NCBI GenBank assembly: GCA_030425685.1
Contig: JAUIAD010000009.1
Location: forward strand, 1 to 64,000
Length of the DNA stretch: 64,000 nucleotides
Direction: 5' to 3'
Source: Gammaproteobacteria bacterium
Lineage (GTDB): Bacteria; Pseudomonadota; Gammaproteobacteria; Coxiellales; Coxiellaceae
The position numbers and the translations under genes are program-made. Positions 7,554 to 15,846 of this stretch are shown here, one piece after another. The notes beneath the pieces were generated by a model that did not search any database, had not been told where the DNA came from, and worked only from the letters and a program-made list of their open reading frames with translations. Position 1 is the stretch's first letter; each line of letters begins with the position of its first letter.

Positions 7554-9119
7554 TTAGTCGTCTTTGTTGGATAGTAAATTATGACCGGTCATTTCTTGCG
7601 GTGGTGTAAAGCCTAATAAATGTAACAGGGTTGGAGCAATATCATCTAAAGCGCCTTCTTTGCTGTTAAAATGACCTTGGTGGCCAACGTACAGCAGTGG
7701 TACTAAATTGCTCGTATGTGCGGTGTGTGGCTGTTGTGTTTCTGGGTTGTACATGCATTCGATATTGCCATGGTCTGCGGTGACTAAAGCTTCTCCACCG
7801 ACTTCATCTAAGCAGTCGACGATGCGTTGCATGCATTGATCAATCACCGTGACGGCGTGATTAGCGGCTAATTCGTTACCCGTGTGGCCAACCATATCCG
7901 GATTGGCATAGTTGCAAATAATGACATCGTATTCTTTGCTTGTAATGGCGTTAATGAGTTTATCAGTAAGTTCAAGTGCGCTCATTTCAGGCTGTAAATC
8001 ATACGTTGCCACTTTGGGCGAAGGGATCATAAGGCGATCTTCGCCGCTAAAAGGTGTTTCTGCACCGCCATTTAAAAAGTAGGTGACGTGTGCGTATTTT
8101 TCCGTTTCGGCAATGCGCAGTTGCGTCAAGCCGTGCGTTGCTAGGTATTCACCGAGGGTGTTGTGCAATTGCAGCGGTGGGAAGGCGACGTTTGCCTCTA
8201 AATCACTGGCGTATTGGGTTAAGGTGGTTAGGCTGGCAATTTTAGGAAAGACATTGCGTTTAAAGCCTTTGAATTCATTTTCTGTCAATGCGTAGCACAA
8301 CTGGCGAGCGCGGTCAGCACGGAAGTTCATAAAAATAACGACGTCACCATCTTCAATGGTAATTGCGTTTTGATCTGCGGCGTGAATGCTGCAGGGTTTA
8401 ACAAACTCGTCATTTTCATCATGCGCATAAGCTTGTTTTAAAGCATCTGCAGCCGTTGCGCTGTGATATTCGGCTATGCCGGCGGTTAATAAATTATAGG
8501 CTTTTTCGGTGCGTTCCCAGCGTTTGTCGCGATCCATGGCGTAGTAGCGACCCACAACTGAGGCAATTTGACCACTGCCAAGTTTTTGATATAAGGAGGA
8601 GATCATCTCAATGGACGGTAGCGCTGAGCGCGGCGGTGTATCGCGACCATCCAGTAAGGCATGTAAATAATTTTTCTTTACCCCTTGTTGGTGTACCATT
8701 TCAATCATGGCGGCAAGTTGCGATTCGTGACTGTGAACACCGCCGGGTGATAGTAAACCTAAAATATGGACTGCTTTGTCATTATTTTTTGCCGTCTCGA
8801 TAGCGCTTAACAACGCCGTATTTTTATAAAATTCACCATCCTTAATCGCTTTATCAATGCGGGTAAGATCTTGTGGTACTTTTCTTCCAGAACCAATGTG
8901 CAGATGGCCAACTTCGGAGTTGCCCATTTGCCCTTTTGGCAAACCAACAGCCTCGCCTGAGGCTTGCAGCAAGGTGTGTGGGTATTGTGCAAACAAGTGA
9001 TCAAAGCAGGGTGTATTAACGTTACGGAGTGGGTTGTGATTGGTCTCGGTAGTGTAGCCCCAGCCGTCTAAAATAATGAGAACTATTGGTTTTGCATGAT
9101 TTTTTTGTGTATTTGTCAT
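7554..9119 (-). CDS. gpmI: 2,3-bisphosphoglycerate-independent phosphoglycerate mutase
   Basis: Interconverts 3- and 2-phosphoglycerate in glycolysis and gluconeogenesis, a cytoplasmic Mn-dependent enzyme. The 521 residues match family length. The N-terminal metal motif PIVLIILDGWGY and the catalytic Ser68 in GQMGNSEVGHLHIG are present, followed by the phosphotransferase-domain signature LLDGRDTPP and the C-terminal metal motif VTADHGN. The ATG at 9119 is the natural start. The 84-bp gap to envC allows a shared transcript. Confidence 0.96.
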   Translation of the reverse strand: MTNTQKNHAKPIVLIILDGWGYTTETNHNPLRNVNTPCFDHLFAQYPHTLLQASGEAVGLPKGQMGNSEVGHLHIGSGRKVPQDLTRIDKAIKDGEFYKNTALLSAIETAKNNDKAVHILGLLSPGGVHSHESQLAAMIEMVHQQGVKKNYLHALLDGRDTPPRSALPSIEMISSLYQKLGSGQIASVVGRYYAMDRDKRWERTEKAYNLLTAGIAEYHSATAADALKQAYAHDENDEFVKPCSIHAADQNAITIEDGDVVIFMNFRADRARQLCYALTENEFKGFKRNVFPKIASLTTLTQYASDLEANVAFPPLQLHNTLGEYLATHGLTQLRIAETEKYAHVTYFLNGGAETPFSGEDRLMIPSPKVATYDLQPEMSALELTDKLINAITSKEYDVIICNYANPDMVGHTGNELAANHAVTVIDQCMQRIVDCLDEVGGEALVTADHGNIECMYNPETQQPHTAHTSNLVPLLYVGHQGHFNSKEGALDDIAPTLLHLLGFTPPQEMTGHNLLSNKDD

Positions 9120-9266
9120 GAGTGCTTCGCTTGCGTTGCTGTGTTAAATAAGGTTCTCATCTTACAATAAAAGATATTAGCTGGAAAGCTTGGGCATATC
9201 TCGCTAGACTTATTTCACCAAATAAGTGTTAGGTTCCGTTGTTTGACTTGGAGGTGTAGATTCACG

Positions 9267-11192
9267 ATGGAAAAGAAATCATATGGTAGTTGGGTGTCTC
9301 CCATTAGTGCAGATCTAGTGGCAACCGCTGGGCATGGGTTAGGTCAACTAAAGGCCTTGGGTGGTAATTTATTTTGGTTAGAACAATTGCCAGAAGAAGC
9401 TGGGCGTAGTGTGGTGATGGGGCTGTCTGCTGGTGGGGAAGAAGCAGCATTGACGCCAAAGGAAATGAATGTACGTACGCGAGTTCATGAATATGGTGGT
9501 GGTGATTATCTGGTGGCTGATGATGCGATGTATTTTAGTAACGATAAGGATCAACGGCTTTATTGTTACAATCATGAAGGTTTTTCGCCACTAACGGCAG
9601 AGCCTGATTCACCGCGAGCTGTGCGTTATGCGGATGGTATTTTAACGGTCGATAAAAAATTTATTATTTGTGTGAGAGAAATGCATCATGGTGAGCATCA
9701 AGTAGAGAATGATTTAGTGGCGGTTGCTACCGATGGGAGTGGTGATATTAAAGTTATTTCTGCAGGAGATGATTTTTATTCTTCACCATCGTTAAACGCT
9801 GATGGAAATAAATTGGCATGGTTATCTTGGAATCATCCGCAAATGCCATGGGATGGTACAACGCTTTATCTTGCTGATCTGGATGCACATTGTAACGTGG
9901 CAAATGTTGAGTGTGTTGCTGGTGGTGAAGAAGAGTCGGTGTATCAGCCGACATTTAGTCCTGCAGGTGTGTTGCATTTTGTTTCTGACCGATCAGGTTG
10001 GTGGAATATTTATAAAAAAACGGCTGATGGCATTAGTGTGGTTTGTGATATGCAAGCAGAGTGTGGCTATCCGCAATGGATTTTTGGCACAAACACTTAT
10101 GTTTTTATTAATGAAGATGAAATAGCTGTTATTGCGGTAGAAAAAGGGCAGGCGAAATTAGGCATAATAAAAAATAATACATTTATCGCATTAGATTTAC
10201 CTTACAATGATTTTGCGCCAACTTTGGCAATGGATAATGATAGTCTCTTTTTTATTGGTGCGAGTGCTACTATTGCACCTAGCATTGTTTCTTACAATTT
10301 AAAAACAAGTACGGCGACCGTGTTACGTCATAGTTCTTCTTGTTCTTTAGATCCGTCTTACTTTTCTACTCCTGAAGCACTAGAGTTTCCAACAGGGAAT
10401 GAGCAAACAGCGTATGGTTATTTGTATCCGCCTAATAATCCGCAATATGAAGGTCTTGAGGATGAGCTGCCACCGTTAATGGTAATCTGTCATGGTGGTC
10501 CAACATCGTCAGCAACGACGGCGCTTAAATTAAAAATTCAATACTGGACTAGTCGTGGTTTTGCGGTCATGGATGTTAATTATCGTGGCAGTACGGGATA
10601 TGGGCGCGCCTATCGTGATGCTTTAAAAGGGCAGTGGGGTGTGTATGATGTTGAAGACTGTGTTAATGCGGCGAAGTATTTAGTCAGTGAAAAGCGCGTT
10701 AATCCAGATCGTATGATTATAAAAGGCAGTAGTGCTGGTGGGTATACGGTTTTATCGGCTTTAGCTTTTTATGATGTTTTTTCCGTTGGTGTTAGTTATT
10801 ATGGGGTTGCTGATTTAACGGGGTTGGTCGCTGATACGCATAAGTTTGAGGCTAAATATATGGATGTTTTAATTGCGCCCTATCCAGAAGGAAAAGCATT
10901 ATACGAACAACGCTCCCCCTTGCAGCATGCCGATAACCTTTCTTGTCCTATTTTGTTTTTGCAAGGATTAGAAGATAAAGTAGTACCGCCATCACAACCG
11001 CAGGCGATGATTGCTGCATTAAATAAGAAATCGTTGCCTTATGCGTATGTTACCTTTGATAATGAAGGGCATGGTTTTCGTGATGCTAAAAATATTAGAG
11101 CCGCATTGGAAGCGGAGTTGTATTTTTACGGGAAAATTTTTAGTATAGACATTGGTGAGCAGGTGCCCGAGGTGCCTGTTATGAATCTTTAG
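9267..11192 (+). CDS. S9-family prolyl-oligopeptidase-type peptidase
   Basis: A serine peptidase of the acylaminoacyl-peptidase/dipeptidyl-aminopeptidase group (S9C). The N-terminal half (about 1-370) is a beta-propeller-like region with repeated WD-like strands. The C-terminal alpha/beta-hydrolase domain has the nucleophile Ser489 in GSSAGG, an Asp in LEDKVVPP and a His in NEGHGF. No signal peptide is seen, so it is probably cytoplasmic. I chose the ATG at 9267 because GGAGG lies 12 nt upstream; a TTG at 9243 in frame has no such site. It is 26 bp upstream of the SugE-type gene, possibly co-transcribed. The substrate is unknown. Confidence 0.9.
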   Translation: MEKKSYGSWVSPISADLVATAGHGLGQLKALGGNLFWLEQLPEEAGRSVVMGLSAGGEEAALTPKEMNVRTRVHEYGGGDYLVADDAMYFSNDKDQRLYCYNHEGFSPLTAEPDSPRAVRYADGILTVDKKFIICVREMHHGEHQVENDLVAVATDGSGDIKVISAGDDFYSSPSLNADGNKLAWLSWNHPQMPWDGTTLYLADLDAHCNVANVECVAGGEEESVYQPTFSPAGVLHFVSDRSGWWNIYKKTADGISVVCDMQAECGYPQWIFGTNTYVFINEDEIAVIAVEKGQAKLGIIKNNTFIALDLPYNDFAPTLAMDNDSLFFIGASATIAPSIVSYNLKTSTATVLRHSSSCSLDPSYFSTPEALEFPTGNEQTAYGYLYPPNNPQYEGLEDELPPLMVICHGGPTSSATTALKLKIQYWTSRGFAVMDVNYRGSTGYGRAYRDALKGQWGVYDVEDCVNAAKYLVSEKRVNPDRMIIKGSSAGGYTVLSALAFYDVFSVGVSYYGVADLTGLVADTHKFEAKYMDVLIAPYPEGKALYEQRSPLQHADNLSCPILFLQGLEDKVVPPSQPQAMIAALNKKSLPYAYVTFDNEGHGFRDAKNIRAALEAELYFYGKIFSIDIGEQVPEVPVMNL

Positions 11193-11217
11193 CGCGTAAC
11201 TGTATAAGGATATCAAC

Positions 11218-11538
11218 ATGGCATGGATTGCATTGATTATCGCAGGTTTGTTTGAGATTGTCTGGGCGGTTGGGCTTAAATATACCCATAATTTTACACG
11301 CCTGTGGCCGAGTGTTATTACTGTCGTTGCGATGGCGGTTAGTTTTTTCTTTTTGTCGTATGCAATGAAACAAATGCCAATCGGTACTGCCTATGCAGTA
11401 TGGACGGGGATTGGTGCTGTTGGTACTGTTATTTATGGTATTATCGTTTTTAACGAGCCCTTTAATTTTATTCGCGTCACCTGTATTGCTTTGATTATTC
11501 TTGCGATTGCGGGTCTTAAGTTAAGTTCATCCGCTTGA
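11218..11538 (+). CDS. sugE: Small multidrug resistance transporter of the SugE/Gdx type
   Basis: A four-helix inner-membrane exporter of 106 residues that works as an antiparallel dimer. The N-terminal helix carries the essential Glu ([14 protein letters not shown]), and the third helix has WTGIGAVGT, the pattern that separates SugE/Gdx guanidinium exporters from EmrE-type drug pumps. A ribosome binding site (AAGGATA) lies before the ATG. No guanidine riboswitch is visible in the short gap from the S9 peptidase gene, so expression may depend on that gene's promoter. Confidence 0.9.
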   Translation: MAWIALIIAGLFEIVWAVGLKYTHNFTRLWPSVITVVAMAVSFFFLSYAMKQMPIGTAYAVWTGIGAVGTVIYGIIVFNEPFNFIRVTCIALIILAIAGLKLSSSA

Positions 11539-11550
11539 TAGCTTTAGTGA

Positions 11551-12942
11551 TCAGGGTCTAAATTTGTAATGTTTTTCGTCAAATTCGTTATCAGTGCCAG
11601 AGCATAAAAAATTAAATATTCCCGTTGTAATAAGTGCTTTCGTTTGTTGTTCATGTTGTGCAAGGATGCTGGTTTCTGAGTGTTCGCAGATTGAGATATC
11701 GGCGTGGTTAATAAGTAGGGCGCAGAGATTTTCCTCAGAGGTGGTTTTTTCTTCGGGTGCTCCGCTGATCGAAGAGATGTGCTTAGTGTAAAGTTTATTG
11801 ATTTCTTGCATTAAGGTTGGAAGTATATGTGCAACAATCAGTGTTTCTAATGCAAATAGCTGGGGAGCAAGCTCTTTGGGTGTGTTGGCCTTTAGATCTG
11901 TTACTGATTCTATGATATCGAATGTAAAAGGTATAGCGGCTTTTTGTATTAGTGATTTGGGTATGTTGTGAAGTTCGCTATGGTTGCTGGTGAACTCTAT
12001 ATCGCTGTTTTCTACCATAAAGAGGATCGGTAGGATCATTGAGCCTGTGATGTAATTGCCGATTAGGCGCTTAAACGCCTTTATATGACCAGCGAGAAGA
12101 AAAATCTTGCTCAATATCGCAGCTTTATTGTTGAAGTCTATCGGTGATTCAGCGATGTATTCATAAATAAGGTCTAAATACGCATTAATATTCTTTTTGA
12201 GTAATGGTAGTTTGTGCTGGAGGCCCTTATGGTGGGCAAGTGCTGTTACAACTTTATTGATATAGTGTGCTTGCAATTTTGATCTCTTCGGTAGAGGGGT
12301 GTAAAGTACAGCGCGCCTATTTATATCTTGAAGAAAAATTAATTTAAGAATGGAGTTGCTACCTGCTGGTGCGCCGATGCAGCGTAATGAGAGGTCTGTT
12401 TTGCTAAGGTTAATATAAATGCCATAGTGCGGTGCTGCATTGAGTGGTATCGTTGTTGTTGGTGTAGTGGTGATGTCGGCGACAAACCCTCCATGAAGAT
12501 AGAGTATATAATCACGTATGTTGTCTTTTGCGATGGCGAGGTTCATGCTTGTAGCGCAGTTCTTGTAAAAGCTGAATTCAGTGTTCTGGTACTTTGGCAG
12601 TAAATCTTTTTGAATTACACAGATGGAAATGTTGTGTTCTGCTAGGATAGGCTTAAGTTTTTCTATTCCTTCTTGTTGTGCGTGCGGTGAAAAAAGTTCT
12701 CTGTAGCCGGTTTTAGAGCTTGATGCTCCACGAGGAATCCTATATAGATCGATCCATAGAAAAATTTGATATCCTTTTGCAGATTGTTTCCATTTTTCAA
12801 AAGGGATGCTGCCTTTTTCGTGCAGTTTTAAAAGCTTGTCTATTGAGCCGATCCAGATAAAGTGAATGTTGTTTTCGCATGGGCGAGGTTTGACGGATGG
12901 TTTCTGTTCTGTGTCGTGGTGATCATTGGGCTTTTTTCGCAT
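11551..12942 (-). CDS. Glycosyltransferase-like effector candidate (TcdA/B-type fold)
   Basis: A 463-residue protein with the opening of DXD sugar-transferase toxins: NNIHFIWIGS near residue 25 (compare the IHFIWIG start of TcdA/TcdB-type GT domains), a middle segment DYILYLHGGFVADITT where active enzymes have YGGxYxDxD, and no signal peptide. The metal-binding DxD is not canonical here (VADIT), so activity is uncertain. The C-terminal half is helical and unrecognised. A PmrA-type box and an extended -10 lie 41-73 bp upstream, the strongest reason to call it a secreted effector candidate. It converges with the SugE-type gene 12 bp away. Confidence 0.6.
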   Translation of the reverse strand: MRKKPNDHHDTEQKPSVKPRPCENNIHFIWIGSIDKLLKLHEKGSIPFEKWKQSAKGYQIFLWIDLYRIPRGASSSKTGYRELFSPHAQQEGIEKLKPILAEHNISICVIQKDLLPKYQNTEFSFYKNCATSMNLAIAKDNIRDYILYLHGGFVADITTTPTTTIPLNAAPHYGIYINLSKTDLSLRCIGAPAGSNSILKLIFLQDINRRAVLYTPLPKRSKLQAHYINKVVTALAHHKGLQHKLPLLKKNINAYLDLIYEYIAESPIDFNNKAAILSKIFLLAGHIKAFKRLIGNYITGSMILPILFMVENSDIEFTSNHSELHNIPKSLIQKAAIPFTFDIIESVTDLKANTPKELAPQLFALETLIVAHILPTLMQEINKLYTKHISSISGAPEEKTTSEENLCALLINHADISICEHSETSILAQHEQQTKALITTGIFNFLCSGTDNEFDEKHYKFRP

Positions 12943-12982
12943 ATCAATATCTTTCTTTTTTGAGCTAGTTTTAATGGCTTTT

Positions 12983-13015
12983 AATATACCAATCTTGTAT
13001 TAACGCATTATTAAT
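12983..13015 (-). promoter_or_regulatory. PmrA-type box and extended -10 for the 12942 gene
   Basis: Minus strand: ATTAATAAT-GC-GTTAATACA (13015-12996), 7 nt, then TGG-TATATT with the -10 at 12988-12983. The two TTAAT cores have an 11-bp period. The -10 is 41 nt from the start codon. Confidence 0.65.
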
Positions 13016-13112
13016 GAGGGTGTTTTTTTTGCTGCTTATGAAAATATTAGGATGTTATTGCTCGTAGTATTTGTTTTTTTTTGCCTCTGATCATAAAAAA
13101 ATAATACTAAAC

Positions 13113-13145
13113 AATAAGATAATCTTAATATCATCCTGTTATACT
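13113..13145 (+). promoter_or_regulatory. Partial PmrA-type box and extended -10 for the 13180 gene
   Basis: Second half site CTTAATATC (13124-13132) is a full match, 7 nt later TGT-TATACT gives an extended -10 (13140-13145), 35-40 nt from the start codon. The first half site, AATAAGATA, is degenerate. Confidence 0.4.
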
Positions 13146-13179
13146 AAAAAACCTTCCAACTTTTTGTATGAGGTGAAAG

Positions 13180-13395
13180 ATGAAAGCGCAAAAAGTTAAG
13201 CTTTTCGGCATTCGTAAATCCCCACGAGTGACTATTGTTCATAGCGATGATGAGTTACTGAAGGCTCTGCGGAATTCTAGTTTCCCTATTGTTAGGCACC
13301 CTGGTTATGAGGTTAGTCAGGAATTAAGGTTGGCACTTGAGGCGGTGTTAAAAGATGCTGTTATGATGGATTTAAACAGCTTTAACAATAAATAG
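13180..13395 (+). CDS. Small hypothetical protein, 71 residues
   Basis: Basic N-terminus (MKAQKVKLFGIRKSPRVT) followed by a helical, acidic/hydrophobic segment (SQELRLALEAVLKDAVMMDL). GAGGTGAA precedes the ATG, a good ribosome binding site. No signal peptide, membrane segment or family is recognised. A promoter with half of a PmrA-type box lies upstream, so it may belong to the same regulon as the larger effector candidates. It precedes the yibN operon by 63 bp on the same strand. Confidence 0.6.
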   Translation: MKAQKVKLFGIRKSPRVTIVHSDDELLKALRNSSFPIVRHPGYEVSQELRLALEAVLKDAVMMDLNSFNNK

Positions 13396-13458
13396 CTTTC
13401 GCTAATAGGTGTTTATCAGTATACTTTGCACTTTAAATAGTGCAAAGGTGTCTTTTTA

Positions 13459-13905
13459 ATGAGCAAATTATTCCAGTTTATTGCTAACCACTGGGTAATG
13501 GTCAGCTTGTTTGTTATTGCTTTTATTTGGTTGATTATTGAAGAGTCTCGTCATCAGGCCAGCGGTAGTGGTAAGCGGCAAAGTCCGCAGGGTGTGACTC
13601 ACTTGATCAATAATGAGAAAGCGGTAGTGTTGGATATTCGCGATCAGGAAGCGTACAAGTCTGGTCATCTTACTAAAGCTATTAATATCGCCTTAGACGA
13701 TATTGAAAAAAGCAGCAAGCGCCTTGAGAAGTATAAAAAAAGACCTATCATTATTACCTGCGACCGTGGGCAGAAGTCATCTTTAGCGATGAATAAGTTG
13801 CGTAAATTAGGTTTTACTCATCTTTATATTTTAAGCGGTGGTATTTCGGCATGGAATAGTGCTGGATTTCCTTTAGTAAAAGGAGGTAAAAATGGCAAAG
13901 ATTGA
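13459..13905 (+). CDS. yibN: Rhodanese-domain membrane protein YibN
   Basis: One N-terminal transmembrane helix (about residues 11-27, WVMVSLFVIAFIWLII) anchors a cytoplasmic rhodanese domain (about 45-140) with the active-site Cys in IITCDRGQKSS. Rhodaneses move sulfane sulfur; the physiological partner of YibN is not settled. It overlaps the next gene grxC by 14 bp and starts the yibN-grxC-secB-gpsA order known from enterobacteria. Confidence 0.9.
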   Translation: MSKLFQFIANHWVMVSLFVIAFIWLIIEESRHQASGSGKRQSPQGVTHLINNEKAVVLDIRDQEAYKSGHLTKAINIALDDIEKSSKRLEKYKKRPIIITCDRGQKSSLAMNKLRKLGFTHLYILSGGISAWNSAGFPLVKGGKNGKD

Positions 13906-14146
13906 TATATATACAACGGGTATGTGTCCTTCCTGCAAACAGGCGAAGCGTCTTTTTGATGAGAAGGGTGTCACCTATAACGAGATTCGAGTTGATCTGG
14001 ACGATGAAAAACGGGCCGAAATGATGGAGCGTAGTCAGCGACGCACGGTTCCACAGATTTTTATCAATGATCAGTCGATTGGTGGGTTTGATGATTTGTG
14101 GGCTCTTGAGAAGCAAGGCAAATTAGATCCTTTATTAACTGATTAA
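13892..14146 (+). CDS. grxC: Glutaredoxin 3
   Basis: An 84-residue dithiol glutaredoxin of the cytoplasm. It has the active site CPSC near residues 11-14, the cis-Pro segment TVPQIFIND and the GG pair that binds glutathione (QSIGGFDDL). GGAGG inside the end of yibN is the ribosome binding site, so the two genes are coupled. Confidence 0.94.
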   Translation: MAKIDIYTTGMCPSCKQAKRLFDEKGVTYNEIRVDLDDEKRAEMMERSQRRTVPQIFINDQSIGGFDDLWALEKQGKLDPLLTD

Positions 14147-14167
14147 TTTTATTGTTGGAGAATAACA

Positions 14168-14653
14168 ATGGCAGAAGAAGCACAAGCACAAGCAGAAGGT
14201 GATCAACCAGAATTTGGTATTCAGCGTATTTATTTAAAAGATCTTTCTTTTGAAGCACCAAAAAGTCCGCAGGTATTTCTAGAAGAGTGGAAACCTGAAA
14301 TGGATATGGATTTACAAACGCAAACGACTTCCTTAGGTGATGATGTGCATGAGGTGGTGTTGACCGTTACGGTAAACGTAAAATTAAGCGACGAAGTTGT
14401 TTTTATTGTTGAAGTAAAAGAAGCGGGTATTTTTTCTATTAAGAATTTCCCAGAAGATCAATTGCGCCCCATGTTAGGTAGCTTTTGCCCGAATGTGTTA
14501 TATCCATATGCACGTGAAGTGGTTACTGATACGGTTGTTCGTGGTGGTTTCCCACAACTTTATTTAGCACCGGTTAACTTTGATGCGCTTTTCCAACAGC
14601 ATGAAGCAGAGCAACAAGCTCAGACTGAAAAGGCTGAAGGAGAAACCGTTTAA
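14168..14653 (+). CDS. secB: Protein-export chaperone SecB
   Basis: A cytoplasmic tetrameric chaperone that keeps preproteins unfolded and hands them to SecA. The family core is evident: [42 protein letters not shown] and [32 protein letters not shown]. The acidic N- and C-terminal tails are normal. TTGGAG lies upstream of the ATG. It is the third gene of the operon, followed by gpsA after 22 bp. Confidence 0.97.
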   Translation: MAEEAQAQAEGDQPEFGIQRIYLKDLSFEAPKSPQVFLEEWKPEMDMDLQTQTTSLGDDVHEVVLTVTVNVKLSDEVVFIVEVKEAGIFSIKNFPEDQLRPMLGSFCPNVLYPYAREVVTDTVVRGGFPQLYLAPVNFDALFQQHEAEQQAQTEKAEGETV

Positions 14654-14675
14654 TTATTTTTAAGGCAGGGCCGCA

Positions 14676-15683
14676 GTGAATCAGCATGTTTTAACACCAA
14701 TCACCGTGCTGGGCGCTGGTTCCTGGGGAACTGCTTTAGCATTATTATTAGCTCGTCATGGTCTGACAGTCCGCTTGTGGGGCCATGAGCTTGATCATAT
14801 GGCGAAGCTGCAAGCTGAGCGTTTAAATCGAGCTTACCTTCCTGATAGCCCTTTTCCTGATAATCTTATTGTTGAAAGTGATCTTGCGGCAGCATTAAAT
14901 GCAGTGAGAGATGTGTTGATTGTCGTGCCGAGTTTTGCTTTTCGTTCGGTGCTGGAAAAAGGTCGCGATTTTTTTGCCGATGATGTGCGTTTGGTGTGGG
15001 GTACGAAAGGTTTAGATCCTGATAAGGGGCAATTTCTCGATAAAGTAGCGGTTGAAGTGTTGGGGCGGGAAGTGCCGATGGCGGTGTTGTCGGGTCCAAG
15101 CTTGGCGAAAGAAGTCGCTGCGGGGTTGCCAACAGCTGTTACTATTGCTTCACATGATTTGGCGTTTGCTGATGATTTGTTAACGTATTTTCATGGTGAG
15201 CGTTTTCGTGTTTACAAAAGTGTGGATATGGTTGGCGTTGAGCTTTTTGGTTTACTTAAAAATATTTTTGCGATAGCGGCGGGTATTGCGGATGGTTTGC
15301 AATTGGGTGCTAATGCGCGCAGTGCGTTAATTACGCGTGCTCTTGCTGAAATGGGGCGTTTATCAGCGGTATTAGGTGGCAGTCAGGAAACGTTGGTTGG
15401 TTTGGCTGGAATGGGTGATCTTATCTTAACATGTACAGCGGATGGATCGAGAAATCGGCGTTTTGGTCTTGCTTTAGGAAAAGGTTTAAGTGTTACTGCT
15501 GCGCAAGAAAGCATTGGTCAAACGGTTGAGGGGCGCCATAATGTAAAGCTCGCTTACCATTTAGCGCAGCAACATGGTGTTGATATGCCCATCACCGAAC
15601 AAGTTTATCGCATGGTGGTTGAAGGGCTGGATCCTAAAAAGGCTGCATTTGCATTGTTGTCGCGTGAGCCTAAATCAGAATAA
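14676..15683 (+). CDS. gpsA: Glycerol-3-phosphate dehydrogenase [NAD(P)+]
   Basis: Makes sn-glycerol 3-phosphate from dihydroxyacetone phosphate for phospholipid synthesis. It has the Rossmann motif VLGAGSWGTALA, the substrate-binding GPSLAKEVA, and the catalytic Lys in LFGLLKNIFAIAAGI. The frame opens with GTG (14676) after AAGGCAGGG; no in-frame ATG is near, so GTG is the start. It is the last gene of the yibN operon, followed by a REP pair that may end the transcript. Confidence 0.96.
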   Translation: MNQHVLTPITVLGAGSWGTALALLLARHGLTVRLWGHELDHMAKLQAERLNRAYLPDSPFPDNLIVESDLAAALNAVRDVLIVVPSFAFRSVLEKGRDFFADDVRLVWGTKGLDPDKGQFLDKVAVEVLGREVPMAVLSGPSLAKEVAAGLPTAVTIASHDLAFADDLLTYFHGERFRVYKSVDMVGVELFGLLKNIFAIAAGIADGLQLGANARSALITRALAEMGRLSAVLGGSQETLVGLAGMGDLILTCTADGSRNRRFGLALGKGLSVTAAQESIGQTVEGRHNVKLAYHLAQQHGVDMPITEQVYRMVVEGLDPKKAAFALLSREPKSE

Positions 15684-15725
15684 TTACCACAAACCGCAAG
15701 CTACCGTGAGGTCCCCGAGCCCTTC

Positions 15726-15821
15726 GTAGGGGCACAGCATGCTGCGCCCGCAAACATCCGCGGCACTCGATTGTTTATAGGCTATTCACACCCAACGGGC
15801 ACAGCATGCTGTGCCCCTACG
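15726..15821. repeat. REPIN: inverted pair of GCATGC-centred REP palindromes
   Basis: Two 25-bp palindromes (15726-15750 and 15796-15820) of the form GTAGGGGCRCAGCATGC... face each other across 45 bp. The same pair and similar internal sequence (CAAACATCCGYGGCAC, CTATTCACAC) recur next to the RAYT gene. It lies between convergent gpsA and the 17253 gene. Confidence 0.85.
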
Positions 15822-15846
15822 TCCTCTTGGGAGCCATGAAGATTTT

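Noticed and set aside
8456-8803. 115-codon plus-strand frame inside gpmI
   Set aside because: Antisense shadow of a fully conserved gene; no own start signals.
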